The notes under the pieces: model-generated
Seen by the model: only the letters and a program-made list of their open reading frames with translations
Databases searched by the model: none
What the model was told of the DNA's origin: nothing
In this document: in pieces, positions 1 through 6,713 of the stretch
Layout of the letters: the number at the start of each line of letters is the position of its first letter
How positions within the stretch are numbered: the first letter of the stretch is position 1
Program-made: the position numbers and the translations under genes
Assembly (NCBI GenBank): GCA_963800255.1
Contig: CAWDAK010000006.1
Location: 62,001-126,000, forward strand
Length of the DNA stretch: 64,000 nucleotides
Source of the DNA: DATFVA01 sp963800255
Lineage (GTDB): Bacteria > Bacteroidota > Ignavibacteria > Ignavibacteriales > Ignavibacteriaceae
Direction of reading: 5' to 3'

Positions 1-678
1 TTCAAGATAAATCTTATGCCTGGGAAATTCATTGTCATAACCAAATTCATTTCCGGGGTTTCCGATTTCATATAGTCCTTCCTCAAAATTTTTGAACGCC
101 ATTTCCGGAACATGATCCACTATGGGAGAATAATTAGTCGAGTAAACCGGATAAAGAGGATTCATTGAGAAAACATGTTTTATATCCGTGAGCATTAATT
201 CCTGGTGCTGCTGCTCATGGTTTATTCCTATTTCAATAACAGGTCCAAATTCAGAAAGCTGGTCTTCTGAACAATCTGTAATAAAAGCAATAACGTTCTT
301 ATCCACATAATCTCTGTATTCGTAAACCTCCTTTACAGTCGGTCTCGATAAAAATCCCCGATTGGCCCTGGTAAACCTCTCACCGATCTGAACATAATAT
401 GAATTAAACAGGAAGTTATACTGGGGATGCAGGGATTTATAGTTTTTAACGGCTTTTTGAAGAACAAAAGCCTCAAAGAACCAGCTGGTATGTGCAAGAT
501 GCCATCTTGCGGGACTCACATCAGGCATCGATTGTATTACATAATCTTCGGTTTCTAAAGGATCACACAAAACAGTGAAGAAATGCCTCACAGCTTTATA
601 TTTTTCAGTAAGGATCTCTCTGTCAGTATATATTCGTTTTCCTTCTGATACTGACAATATTTCAGCATTATTATCCAT
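1..678 (-). CDS. EgtB-like ergothioneine-biosynthesis (sulfoxide synthase) protein, N-terminal part, runs off the window
   Basis: The reverse strand is open for 226 codons from ATG at 678 to the window edge, so the C-terminus is missing. The N-terminal ~165 residues form a DinB_2-type four-helix domain. The iron-binding histidines expected of EgtB are visible: HLAHTSW (H63) and HEQQHQE (H154, H158). The last visible residues (NPGNEFGYDNEFPRH) start the formylglycine-generating-enzyme/C-type-lectin domain. Family members are non-haem iron enzymes joining trimethylhistidine to a thiol donor with O2. A GAGGG ribosome site lies about 7 bases before the ATG. EgtB homologues with other substrates (e.g. 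SenA or OvoA-like) cannot be separated from this half. No partner methyltransferase (EgtD) is in the window. Confidence 0.85.
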   Translation of the reverse strand, partial: MDNNAEILSVSEGKRIYTDREILTEKYKAVRHFFTVLCDPLETEDYVIQSMPDVSPARWHLAHTSWFFEAFVLQKAVKNYKSLHPQYNFLFNSYYVQIGERFTRANRGFLSRPTVKEVYEYRDYVDKNVIAFITDCSEDQLSEFGPVIEIGINHEQQHQELMLTDIKHVFSMNPLYPVYSTNYSPIVDHVPEMAFKNFEEGLYEIGNPGNEFGYDNEFPRHKIYLE

Positions 679-906
679 AATATGCCCTCGGGTTATATTG
701 AATTATTAAAATATGCTGGATTGATACCAAGATTAAATATTATTTTAGTGTAATTCAAGTTAAGCTAATTGCCTGGTGATTACGGTGAGAGAGATAACAG
801 CCTCTAAAAAAAGTAAATATTTTATTAGATGTGATTCTGTCGATTTTTTAATAGTAAATATATTTAAAGTTTAAAGCTTGATTTATAAAAGAAAAAGGTT
901 CAAAAA

Positions 907-1401
907 ATGAAAAAATACATAATTCTGTTTGTTGCTATAATTACAATATCAGGAATTACCAAAGCCCAGACTTATTCTCCGCATGGAAAGGAATTCGGTT
1001 TTGGGATAATGGTTGGAGATCCTCTCGGGGCCACATTGAAGTTCTGGACACAGAGAGATAATGCTTTTGTAATCGATATAGGCGCATCTTATTTCGGAAG
1101 TCCCAGGATCGGAGTTGACTATCTTTGGCACTTTAATGCCTTCAAAACACCAATAGCCAATTTATATGCAGGACCAGGAGGTGTTATAGGAGTAGGAGAA
1201 GGTCACGGATTCTGGTATGACGGTAAATATCACCGTGCAAAAGGAGATGTCGGAATCGGCGCAAGAGGTGTAATCGGAGTAAATCTTGTTCCCCGCGATA
1301 CTCCTATCGAAGCATTTTTTGAACTTGGAGTTCTCCTGGCACTTGCACCCGATTTTGATTCAGGTGTTGATGTAGGCCTTGGCGTGAGGTTCTATCCATA
1401 A
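907..1401 (+). CDS. small secreted outer-membrane beta-barrel-like protein
   Basis: The 164-residue product starts with a clear signal peptide (hydrophobic residues 5-18, cleavage after TKA-Q at about 20). The rest is rich in Gly and aromatic residues in alternating patterns, ending with VGLGVRFYP. A terminal aromatic strand is typical of outer-membrane barrels. No catalytic motif is visible and I do not recognise a named family. It stands alone, preceded by an AT-rich 228-bp gap and followed by the repeat-filled intergenic stretch. Role unknown; a small barrel or periplasmic beta protein is the best guess. Confidence 0.7.
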   Translation: MKKYIILFVAIITISGITKAQTYSPHGKEFGFGIMVGDPLGATLKFWTQRDNAFVIDIGASYFGSPRIGVDYLWHFNAFKTPIANLYAGPGGVIGVGEGHGFWYDGKYHRAKGDVGIGARGVIGVNLVPRDTPIEAFFELGVLLALAPDFDSGVDVGLGVRFYP

Positions 1402-1491
1402 GCCGAAGCTCAAGTAACCATATATTTTTCAGGCTATAGCCATGTCTCAATCAGGCTATAGCCATTACTCTCCTAAACCAGCCATTCCCTC

Positions 1492-1846
1492 GCATCCTTT
1501 TAAAAGCTTAACGTAAGTAGAGTTGTTGCCCCTCCCGGTAGCCATCTCTTCGCATCCCTCTTAGAAGCTTCATAGAAGCTTAACGTAAGTAGAGTATTTG
1601 CACCTCCCGGTAGAACATCCCCCCTCCACTCTCTCGGCGATATCCCAACCCTCCGTTCCCTGGCATCCTCTTAAAAGCCTCATAGAAGCTTAACGTAAGT
1701 AGAGTTGTTGCCTCTCCCGGTAGCCATCCCCCTTTCAACCCCATATATCCACTCCCCATCTCTCGGCGATATCCCAACCCTCCGTCCCCTGGCATCCTCT
1801 TAAAAGCTTCATAGAAGCTTAACGTAAGTAGAGTTACTGCCTCTCC
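1492..1846. repeat. four imperfect copies of an intergenic repeat with an internal palindrome
   Basis: Copies begin with GCATCC at 1492, 1552, 1663 and 1792 and share a core containing CTTAACGTAAGTAGAG followed by a CTCCC-rich segment. Copies 2 and 4 contain the palindrome AAGCTTCATAGAAGCTT; copy 3 has one mismatch in it, and copy 1 lacks its second arm. Copies 3 and 4 are also preceded by a shared 25-bp block (1632-1656 and 1761-1785), making a composite unit. Copy spacings are 60, 111 and 129 bp. Confidence 0.85.
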
Positions 1847-1892
1847 CAATCCCTGATTCACAATTGAAGCATAAAAACCTGATAAATACTAA

Positions 1893-1936
1893 GTGAAAAC
1901 GCAGTGAATACGCTCTGAAAACGCAATGAATGCGCT
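1893..1936. repeat. two tandem 22-bp units
   Basis: Positions 1893-1914 and 1915-1936 match at 19 of 22 bases (core TGAAAACGCARTGAATRCGCT). They follow directly on the larger repeat cluster. No function is apparent. Confidence 0.7.
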
Positions 1937-2175
1937 TCTCATCCTAAAGAAATACCTTCCAGGTACCTCCCTTACTCCTCATCTTAAGCTTCTGATTACG
2001 TACACATTCCGCCCTAAATGCGTATTAAACGGTCTTTACCTCCTGTCCTCCCCGGAACAACCCTCGACGAAATACGATCAGAATATTTGTGATATTTGAA
2101 GCACTTATTTTCTCTGAACTTATGAAGTTAGTATTTTAGCATATTCACTTAAACTTATTATGAAAGGAGATCAGG

Positions 2176-2604
2176 ATGCCCGTAAGAAAAGGCAGTGCCC
2201 GTTGGAGCGGAAATCTGAGCGATGGTAAAGGAGTATTAAATACTGAAACAGGCGCCTTAAAGGATGCTGCCTATGATGCTAAATCAAGATTTGAATCAGG
2301 CAATGTTACAAATCCGGAAGAAATTCTGGGTGCGGCCCATGCCGGATGCTTCTCGATGGCTCTGGCTAACTCACTCGCAAAGGCAGGGTTTAAAGTCACT
2401 TCAATCAACACAGAAGATGCAGTGCATATTGAAAAGACAGATGAGGGATTTACGATTACAAGAATAGATATAAGTACGGTGGCAGAAATTGATGGTATAG
2501 ATAACGATACTTTTCAGAAGCACGCAGCAGACACTAAAAAAGCCTGTCCTGTGTCTAGAGCTTTAAAAAGTGTTGAGATGACCCTGGAAGCCAAGTTGAA
2601 GTAG
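2176..2604 (+). CDS. osmC: OsmC-family peroxiredoxin
   Basis: The 142-residue product matches the usual OsmC length. Both redox cysteines are present: C58 in AAHAGCFSM and C124 in KKACPVSRAL. OsmC proteins are cytoplasmic thiol peroxidases that reduce organic hydroperoxides, usually with lipoyl or thioredoxin-type partners. The N-terminal SARWSGNL...GKG segment is typical of the OsmC rather than the Ohr branch. An AAAGGAGAT ribosome site lies just upstream. The gene is monocistronic and is followed by a hairpin terminator shared with the convergent acetyltransferase gene. Confidence 0.93.
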   Translation: MPVRKGSARWSGNLSDGKGVLNTETGALKDAAYDAKSRFESGNVTNPEEILGAAHAGCFSMALANSLAKAGFKVTSINTEDAVHIEKTDEGFTITRIDISTVAEIDGIDNDTFQKHAADTKKACPVSRALKSVEMTLEAKLK

Positions 2605-2617
2605 ATACAAATTATAG

Positions 2618-2645
2618 AGGCTGTTTCATAAGGGACAGCCTTTAT
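2618..2645. terminator. hairpin terminator between osmC and the convergent GNAT gene
   Basis: Inverted arms AGGCTGT (2618-2624) and ACAGCCT (2635-2641) are followed on the plus strand by TTATTCTT. It overlaps the stop of the reverse-strand gene, so its main role is probably for osmC. Confidence 0.65.
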
Positions 2646-2929
2646 TCTTCTATCAGAATATCTTTATACTCTTTTTTATTCTTTTCAAGGTGCCTTTCTA
2701 CATAGGGGCAGGTTGGTATCACCTTAAGATTATTTTCCCTTGCATATTCTAATCCATAGCTGACCAGTTCCTCAGCATAGGGACCGCCTCTGTATTCTTC
2801 CGGGACAAATGTAGAAAAATATTCTATAGTGTCATCGCTCTTCATCCGGTATTTAAGCAGTGCTCTCTCACCATCTATCTGTATATAAAACATCTTCTGA
2901 TCTTCATCCTTAATAACTTTGTCTGACAT
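2642..2929 (-). CDS. small GNAT-fold (YidJ/Gcn5-type) protein, degenerate CoA loop
   Basis: At 95 residues this has the length of the compact GNAT proteins. It aligns throughout with the neighbouring 94-residue gene (FxxxVPxExRG...GLEYA..N.LKVIP.C.YV). The acetyl-CoA pyrophosphate loop, RGRGIA in the neighbour, reads RGGPYA here, so catalysis may be altered. An AAAGGA ribosome site sits about 7 bases before the ATG. It lies 15 bp downstream of its paralogue and is probably co-transcribed with it. Substrate unknown. Confidence 0.8.
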   Translation of the reverse strand: MSDKVIKDEDQKMFYIQIDGERALLKYRMKSDDTIEYFSTFVPEEYRGGPYAEELVSYGLEYARENNLKVIPTCPYVERHLEKNKKEYKDILIEE

Positions 2930-2944
2930 TATCGCATCCTTTCT

Positions 2945-3229
2945 TCAGTCGGATTCCAGGAGACCCATATATTTTTCATGCCTATGGATATAGATATTAA
3001 CATACGAACAACTCGGAATAACTTTCAGTTTATTTTTCTCAGCATATTCTAAACCTTCTTCAACCAGCAAAGAAGCTATTCCTCTGCCTCTCAGTTCGCC
3101 GGGAACATAAGTAAAATAAAAGTCTATCACATTACTGCGCGGTAAATTATAATTCAAATAACATTCACTACCCTCAACGGTTACAGTGAATTTGTGATCC
3201 TTCTGATCATGGAAAATGTTTGTGTCCAT
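2945..3229 (-). CDS. small GNAT-family N-acetyltransferase
   Basis: The 94-residue product carries the GNAT signature VPGELRGRGIASLLVEEGL, containing the R-x-x-G-x-A acetyl-CoA loop, followed by the family's typical LKVIPSCSYV strand. This small class is usually annotated as a predicted N-acetyltransferase with unknown substrate. It is the first gene of a two-gene leftward unit with its tandem paralogue, which suggests an old duplication. Confidence 0.87.
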   Translation of the reverse strand: MDTNIFHDQKDHKFTVTVEGSECYLNYNLPRSNVIDFYFTYVPGELRGRGIASLLVEEGLEYAEKNKLKVIPSCSYVNIYIHRHEKYMGLLESD

Positions 3230-3310
3230 TTTATTAAATACCGCTTATTATTTGATACTTATTAAAATAAAAATATTAGCTTAAGAAGATGTAACGAAAC
3301 TTAAAATACT

Positions 3311-4411
3311 TTAAACATTAAAAAGAAAATGCATAATATCACCATCGTTCACAGTATATTCTTTCCCTTCAATACGCATCAGCCCGGCAGCTTTACAGGC
3401 TGATTCTGAGCCGCATTTTACATAATCCTCATAACTTATTACCTCGGCCCGGATGAACCCCTTTTCAAAGTCTGTATGAATAACCCCGGCGGCCAGTGGA
3501 GCCTTCCAGCCATTATGAATGGTCCAGGCTCTTACTTCTTTAGGCCCGGCCGTAAAATAGCTTATCAAACCGAGGGTATGAAAACCAGTCCTGATGATTT
3601 TTTCAAGTCCGCTCTCATTTATGCCGTATGATTCAAGGAATTCATTTCTTTCTTCATCCGAGAGCCCGATCATTTCTTCTTCCACCTTGGCAGAAATCTT
3701 AACTGCATCAGCACCTTTTTTCTCCGCATAATCCCTAACTGCTTTTACATATGAGTTATCTTCCAGCAGTTCGGATTCATCAACATTAGCGCAGTAAATG
3801 ACATCTTTGGCTGTCATCAGCCGCAGTTCATTAAGAAGCTGCCTGACTGATTCCTTATCTCCCTCAGGGTACGTTGATGCAGGATTTCCATTGTTAAGAT
3901 ATATCAGCATATTTTCCGCATCCTCAAGCATCTGCTTTGCGGTTTTATCACTTTTTGCAAGTTTCTGCAGTTTCTCTATCTTTCGTTCCATAGTCTGGAT
4001 ATCTGAAAGAAGAAGTTCGGTTTCGATTACTTCAATATCCCTTACCGGATTTATATTCCCGTCGACGTGAACGATATCATCATTCTCGAAACATCTGACA
4101 AGATGAAGGATAGCATCAGTTTCCCTGATATTACTAAGGAACTGATTCCCAAGTCCCTCTCCCTTACTTGCTCCTTTTACCAGACCAGCGATATCAAAAA
4201 ATTCAATAGTGCTATATACAAGTCTGGCTGGATTTACGAGTTTGGCAAGCTGCTCAATCCTCCCGTCAGGAACAGGCACCACAGCTTTATTTGGTTCAAT
4301 TGTACAAAAAGGGTAATTAGCTGATTCAGCATTTTGTGCTTTAGTTAACGCATTAAACAAGGTTGATTTTCCAACGTTAGGCAATCCTACTATACCAATA
4401 CTGAGACCCAT
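3311..4411 (-). CDS. ychF: redox-regulated ATPase YchF (OBG-type)
   Basis: The 366-residue product has the full family length. The P-loop is GLPNVGKST (residues 9-17) and G3 is DIAGLVKGA. The G4 position reads NVDE instead of NKxD, the hallmark by which YchF prefers ATP over GTP. A coiled-coil region lies in the middle (about 130-200) and a TGS domain at the C-terminus (AWTIHNGWKAPLAAGVIH). YchF binds ribosomes and influences translation and stress responses. A GGAGA ribosome site is about 11 bases before the ATG. It appears to be a single-gene unit. Confidence 0.97.
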   Translation of the reverse strand: MGLSIGIVGLPNVGKSTLFNALTKAQNAESANYPFCTIEPNKAVVPVPDGRIEQLAKLVNPARLVYSTIEFFDIAGLVKGASKGEGLGNQFLSNIRETDAILHLVRCFENDDIVHVDGNINPVRDIEVIETELLLSDIQTMERKIEKLQKLAKSDKTAKQMLEDAENMLIYLNNGNPASTYPEGDKESVRQLLNELRLMTAKDVIYCANVDESELLEDNSYVKAVRDYAEKKGADAVKISAKVEEEMIGLSDEERNEFLESYGINESGLEKIIRTGFHTLGLISYFTAGPKEVRAWTIHNGWKAPLAAGVIHTDFEKGFIRAEVISYEDYVKCGSESACKAAGLMRIEGKEYTVNDGDIMHFLFNV

Positions 4412-4558
4412 TCAGGCATTCTCCGATATCTTTGTAAATAAATTTTAAGGCTCTAAATATAAGAATAAATAAAGGGTTTATTAAGTTTCACCTCTTTGTA
4501 TGGAGTTAAAGATATGCTTGAAATATGAGTCAGATCAAGGGTCAAAACGGGTAAGCAC

Positions 4559-4621
4559 GAAATATTTGCGTCCTAATAACACTAAAAACTGCTTAAAAGA
4601 CGCATTTTCTGCAAATATTTC
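4559..4621. promoter_or_regulatory. nested inverted repeat upstream of the receiver-like gene
   Basis: GAAATATTTGC at 4559-4569 is mirrored by GCAAATATTTC at 4611-4621 (11-bp perfect arms). Nested inside are GCGTC (4568-4572) and GACGC (4599-4603). It ends 58 bp before the start of the receiver-like gene, so it could be a leader structure or a double operator. Function is inferred from position only. Confidence 0.5.
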
Positions 4622-4679
4622 ATAAGGCATCGATATTGCACTTCTCCAACTGGTTATGTGTCATTTCTGAGGAATAACA

Positions 4680-5033
4680 ATGAAGGATAAGAAAATTCTT
4701 ATCGTAATAGAAAATGGAATTATTGGATTAGATATAAGAAAACAATTGAATGGATATGGGTTTAATACAGAAATAATTAACCCGTCAAGCAGAGACAAAG
4801 TTGAAGAGTACCTGAAAAAAGGATTTCAATTAATGATTATTGAAAAACCTACTGATGATAAAGATATAATGGCTGCTATGCGGCTTGCCAGTGAATATAA
4901 CCTGCCGACAATTTATTTATCGGCAGATACCGAGAGTATCGATATGGAAAAATTCGGCTTCAGAATTTTAATGATGCCGTTCGGAGAAGATGATTTAAAA
5001 GAAGTGGTTAAAATGGCTCTTGGTGATCTTTAG
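4680..5033 (+). CDS. stand-alone pseudo-receiver (degenerate CheY-like) protein
   Basis: The 117 residues follow the alpha/beta pattern of a receiver domain: KILIVIEN (beta1), FQLMIIEKP (beta3), LPTIYLSAD (beta4), FRILMMPFGEDDLKEVV (beta5-alpha5). The phosphorylation residues are replaced: the acidic pair after beta1 is I10-E11, the acceptor Asp is E55, and the conserved Lys before the cis-Pro is M99 (MMPF). The Thr/Ser after beta4 is retained (S81). It probably cannot be phosphorylated in the usual way and may be a constitutive binding module. No output domain or kinase is adjacent. Alternative: an unrelated flavodoxin-like fold. Confidence 0.75.
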   Translation: MKDKKILIVIENGIIGLDIRKQLNGYGFNTEIINPSSRDKVEEYLKKGFQLMIIEKPTDDKDIMAAMRLASEYNLPTIYLSADTESIDMEKFGFRILMMPFGEDDLKEVVKMALGDL

Positions 5034-5071
5034 AAAGTCTCTTTGACCTCAGGGGAAATGAAACAGAACCG

Positions 5072-5101
5072 AACCCCGGAGATTACTCTTCGGGGTTTAT
5101 T
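5072..5101. terminator. bidirectional hairpin terminator
   Basis: AACCCCG (5072-5078) pairs with CGGGGTT (5091-5097), followed by TATTTATTT. It lies between the convergent receiver-like gene and the L,D-transpeptidase gene. Confidence 0.75.
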
Positions 5102-5122
5102 TATTTAAAAGTTTAGTGGTCA

Positions 5123-6070
5123 CTAATTATTGATTGCAGCTAACGAATCAATTTTGAAAGAAGCGAAGAGTGAATCTCTTTGACTTTTTCGGCTTACTAT
5201 CGTTGTAAGATATTTCTGAACTGTTTTATCCAGTTCTTCAACATCAACCTTATCTGCATCCTTATCTTCAGCAAGCCTTTTCCAGAGGGGGGTAGAATGA
5301 TAATCATACTTGCCGTAAATAATAACCGGCGTTCCATAGGCCCTTACTTTGTTTCTATCCTTTGTAAGTACCCATTGTTCAGCCCAGTAGTAAATCCATT
5401 CAGCATCCTTCTGAAGCAGCCTCGCACAGGCATGACTGGCAGGATACCCGGGCAGTTCAAACTGATGGATAGAGATACCATTGAAGTTATCAATATTAAA
5501 TGCCCAGGGGAGTATCCATTCTTCATTTACAGTGCTGATCGTTTCCTTTGCCTTCCAGTTTGTAAAATATAAACCGACCGGGGTAGGTGTAGTTCTTTTT
5601 CCCATGCTCGTCGGTCCCCATCTGACCAATTCACCATATTCATACGCCGCGAATGCCTGAATAGGATACGAGAATATTAAAATTTTGGGTATTGAATCAA
5701 GTATTGGTTCATGCTTCGGGAAGGGTGAGAAAAAGAGAAAATTACCCGGCAGCGTGTCGGGTACACAAAGGGTATCTCCTCTAACTATATGCCTGGTATC
5801 AAGCCGGTTTAGGGCAAGCACCTGCCGCATTCCATCATCACCGAACTTATCCGTTAATTCAGAAAGTATCTGAACACCTTTAATGGGAACTTTTGTGAAA
5901 ACAATATTAAGCGGGGGAGGCTCCGGTTTGGGGATTGGTTTAACTACAGTTGTATCTCCGTCTTTCAAGGTGGATTTATCTCTGCTATCTTCACATCCCA
6001 GGTATAGGCTGAGAGTTATAACCAGGAAAAGCAAATTTATAATCTGCATAGCGGAAAGGTTTTTTATCAT
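5123..6070 (-). CDS. lipoprotein L,D-transpeptidase (YkuD domain)
   Basis: The 315-residue product has a lipoprotein signal with lipobox LYLGC (C26), then a Pro-rich linker. A LysM-like segment (about 82-105, VLALNRLDTRHIVRGDTLCVPD) precedes the catalytic domain. The YkuD motif is present as H202...SHAC215AR; the usual Gly after His is Ala, but the nucleophilic Cys and both His are kept. Such enzymes make 3-3 peptidoglycan cross-links or attach proteins to peptidoglycan. It is the last gene of a leftward operon after a HAD phosphatase (7-bp gap) and two M16 peptidases. Confidence 0.85.
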   Translation of the reverse strand: MIKNLSAMQIINLLFLVITLSLYLGCEDSRDKSTLKDGDTTVVKPIPKPEPPPLNIVFTKVPIKGVQILSELTDKFGDDGMRQVLALNRLDTRHIVRGDTLCVPDTLPGNFLFFSPFPKHEPILDSIPKILIFSYPIQAFAAYEYGELVRWGPTSMGKRTTPTPVGLYFTNWKAKETISTVNEEWILPWAFNIDNFNGISIHQFELPGYPASHACARLLQKDAEWIYYWAEQWVLTKDRNKVRAYGTPVIIYGKYDYHSTPLWKRLAEDKDADKVDVEELDKTVQKYLTTIVSRKSQRDSLFASFKIDSLAAINN

Positions 6071-6077
6071 AGAGTAG

Positions 6078-6713
6078 TTAGTCTTTGTAAGTCAGGATTC
6101 CCCTGTTAATTAGTTCGGCTAATAGATCTTTGTACCCTTTGAATTGAACTCCCTCCCAGCCAATCCTCCTGGCTGCTTCCACATATTCAGCTATGTCATC
6201 GATGAAGAAGTGTTTATCAGAATTTTCACCTGTAAATGACTCGACAGCTCTGTAAATTTTTTCCTCAGGCTTATTAGCGCCTGCTTTGTAGGAGACAACT
6301 ATTTTATCAAACTGTTTGATAAATTCATAGTTTTTCCAGCCGTAGTTGTAGTGGATAATGTTAGTATTGGAAAGCATCACAAGTGTATAGCTCTTTTTTA
6401 ATCTCGGCAGTAAATCTACCACTTCTTTATTTACTGTAAAAATATCAGAGTACAATCTGCAGAAGGTTTCTTTATCGATCTTATTGCCCAGGGCTGAAAG
6501 CATTACCCCGGTAAACTCACCTTCGGACATATCTCCCCTCTCAAAAGCCCGGTGATATTCATAATTAGTACTGTAGAAATTCAGGAAATTCTTTCCCAGT
6601 CCTTTTTCTACTTCATCAAGTTTCTCTTCGGCCCGCTGATAATTAAATGGGAGAAGGACATTGCCCAGGTCAAATACTATTGTCGAAAATTTAGCGGACA
6701 TATCAGAGTTCAA
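6078..6713 (-). CDS. HAD-superfamily phosphatase (HAD-IA, YihX-like)
   Basis: The 211-residue product shows HAD motif I as VFDLGNVLL (DxG form common in this subclass), motif II in VMLSNTN, motif III Lys in VSYKAGANKP and motif IV acidic FIDD. An alpha-helical cap follows motif I. Members dephosphorylate small sugar phosphates; the substrate is not readable from sequence. Its start lies 11 bp inside the end of the upstream M16 gene, pointing to translational coupling. Confidence 0.88.
   Translation of the reverse strand: MNSDMSAKFSTIVFDLGNVLLPFNYQRAEEKLDEVEKGLGKNFLNFYSTNYEYHRAFERGDMSEGEFTGVMLSALGNKIDKETFCRLYSDIFTVNKEVVDLLPRLKKSYTLVMLSNTNIIHYNYGWKNYEFIKQFDKIVVSYKAGANKPEEKIYRAVESFTGENSDKHFFIDDIAEYVEAARRIGWEGVQFKGYKDLLAELINRGILTYKD

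Larger units (their letters stand above)
1402..2175. other. 774-bp gene-free stretch filled with short repeats
   Basis: No convincing gene is present. A reverse-strand open frame (1580-1861) exists only because the repeat unit happens to be open; its product is a repeated peptide (LLTLSFYEAFKRMPG) without family resemblance. The stretch holds two 14-bp direct repeats (1430-1443 and 1452-1465), four copies of a longer unit (1492-1846) and two tandem 22-bp units (1893-1936). The last ~200 bp carry the upstream region of the OsmC gene. Confidence 0.7.

Noticed and set aside
1580..1861. Reverse-strand open frame of 93 codons in the repeat region
   Set aside because: It is made of repeat units, the frame is not kept in the other copies (copy 2 reads to an early stop) and it has no family resemblance or ribosome site.
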